Assembly: GCA_031257655.1 (NCBI GenBank)
Contig: JAIROF010000092.1
Location: forward strand, 1-5,203
Reading direction: 5' to 3'
DNA from: Prevotellaceae bacterium
Lineage (GTDB): Bacteria; Bacteroidota; Bacteroidia; Bacteroidales; UBA932
Length of the DNA: 5,203 nt
A program made the position numbers and the translations under genes. Below are positions 5,120 to 5,203 of this stretch, piece after piece. How positions within the stretch are numbered: position 1 is the first letter of the stretch; each line of letters opens with the position of its first letter. Under the pieces are notes generated by a model, which ran no database searches, was not told where the DNA came from, and saw only the letters and a program-made list of their open reading frames with translations.

Positions 5120-5147
5120 TAATTCCTAATTCGTAATTCCTAATTGA
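5120..5147. repeat. Heptamer tandem repeat TAATTCC/TAATTCG/TAATTGA
   Basis: Four consecutive 7-nt units are present: TAATTCC, TAATTCG, TAATTCC and TAATTGA. They belong to the same family as the (T/C)AATTCT units at 1501-1528. Both sites also contain the string TATTCCTAATT (1495-1505 and 5155-5165). Confidence 0.8.
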
Positions 5148-5180
5148 AACCAGCTATTCCTAATTGAAAACGGCTATCCG
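5141..5180. repeat. Imperfect 20-bp tandem duplication
   Basis: Positions 5141-5160 and 5161-5180 match at 16 of 20 bases; both begin TAATTGAAA and carry GCTAT near the end. The duplication continues directly out of the heptamer array and probably derives from it. It is close to the window edge, so further copies beyond 5203 cannot be excluded. Confidence 0.65.
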
Positions 5181-5203
5181 AATCGCCCATCTCCCCTCCT
5201 TTC

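Larger units (their letters stand above)
4341..5203. other. Gene-free repeat island
   Basis: About 860 nt upstream of the last gene hold no coding region I can support on either strand. The two plus-strand open frames here (4444-4725 and 4880-5122) are built from repeat sequence: the first spans the long palindrome and the GCTCA array, the second spans the end of the MITE-like element and the 47-bp modules. The stretch is a mosaic of several unrelated repeat families, each listed separately. The sequence runs off the window at 5203, so the gene beyond it is unknown. Confidence 0.75.

Noticed and set aside
4880..5122. Plus-strand open frame of 80 codons with RRGAYAIRPY
   Set aside because: It starts inside the MITE-like element and is then a translation of the GC-rich palindromic modules. 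The GAYAIRPY string comes from the GGGGCGTAT hairpin repeat and is typical of spurious proteins.
4851..5180. Repeats considered as a CRISPR array
   Set aside because: Unit lengths are 7, 9, 20 and 47 bp, only two copies of the longest exist, and the interval between them is itself palindromic and short. No cas gene is visible.

Overview
The window looks like chromosomal DNA of a member of the Bacteroidota, probably Bacteroidales. Three things suggest this. Two promoters match the Bacteroidota pattern (a TTG/TTTG element about 19-20 nt upstream of TAnnTTTG). The leaders are A/T-rich and lack a clear Shine-Dalgarno. The genes are of types common in that phylum: a short-chain-dehydrogenase-type threonine dehydrogenase, a PorT-like beta-barrel and a Skp/OmpH-like chaperone. 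All five genes I can support lie on the minus strand, so transcription runs from high to low coordinates. The exact species cannot be read from the sequence.

The layout, in transcription order, starts at about 4340. A promoter (4310-4340) leads into a Skp/OmpH-like envelope chaperone (3611-4243). A secreted outer-membrane beta-barrel protein (2928-3551) follows after a 59-nt gap, and a strong hairpin terminator (2831-2878) closes the unit. A second promoter (2740-2770) drives kbl (2-amino-3-ketobutyrate CoA ligase, 1521-2720) and then tdh (L-threonine 3-dehydrogenase, 516-1466). Together these form the two-step route threonine -> 2-amino-3-ketobutyrate -> glycine + acetyl-CoA. A small GtrA-family membrane protein (34-450, GTG start) follows; its link to the threonine genes is unclear.

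The region from about 4341 to 5203 holds no gene I can support. It is a dense mosaic of repeats: a near-perfect long hairpin (4433-4528), nine copies of the pentamer GCTCA (4637-4682), a 183-bp MITE-like element with 19-bp terminal inverted repeats and an apparent 8-bp target duplication (4756-4938), a 9-bp tandem repeat inside that element, two 47-bp modules whose variable cores are both palindromic (4961-5053), and A/T-rich heptamers (5120-5147). The heptamer family also occurs at the kbl-tdh junction, where it overlaps the kbl stop codon.

The most noteworthy content is this repeat island, especially the MITE-like element. The coding genes are ordinary family members. I found no new multi-gene system.
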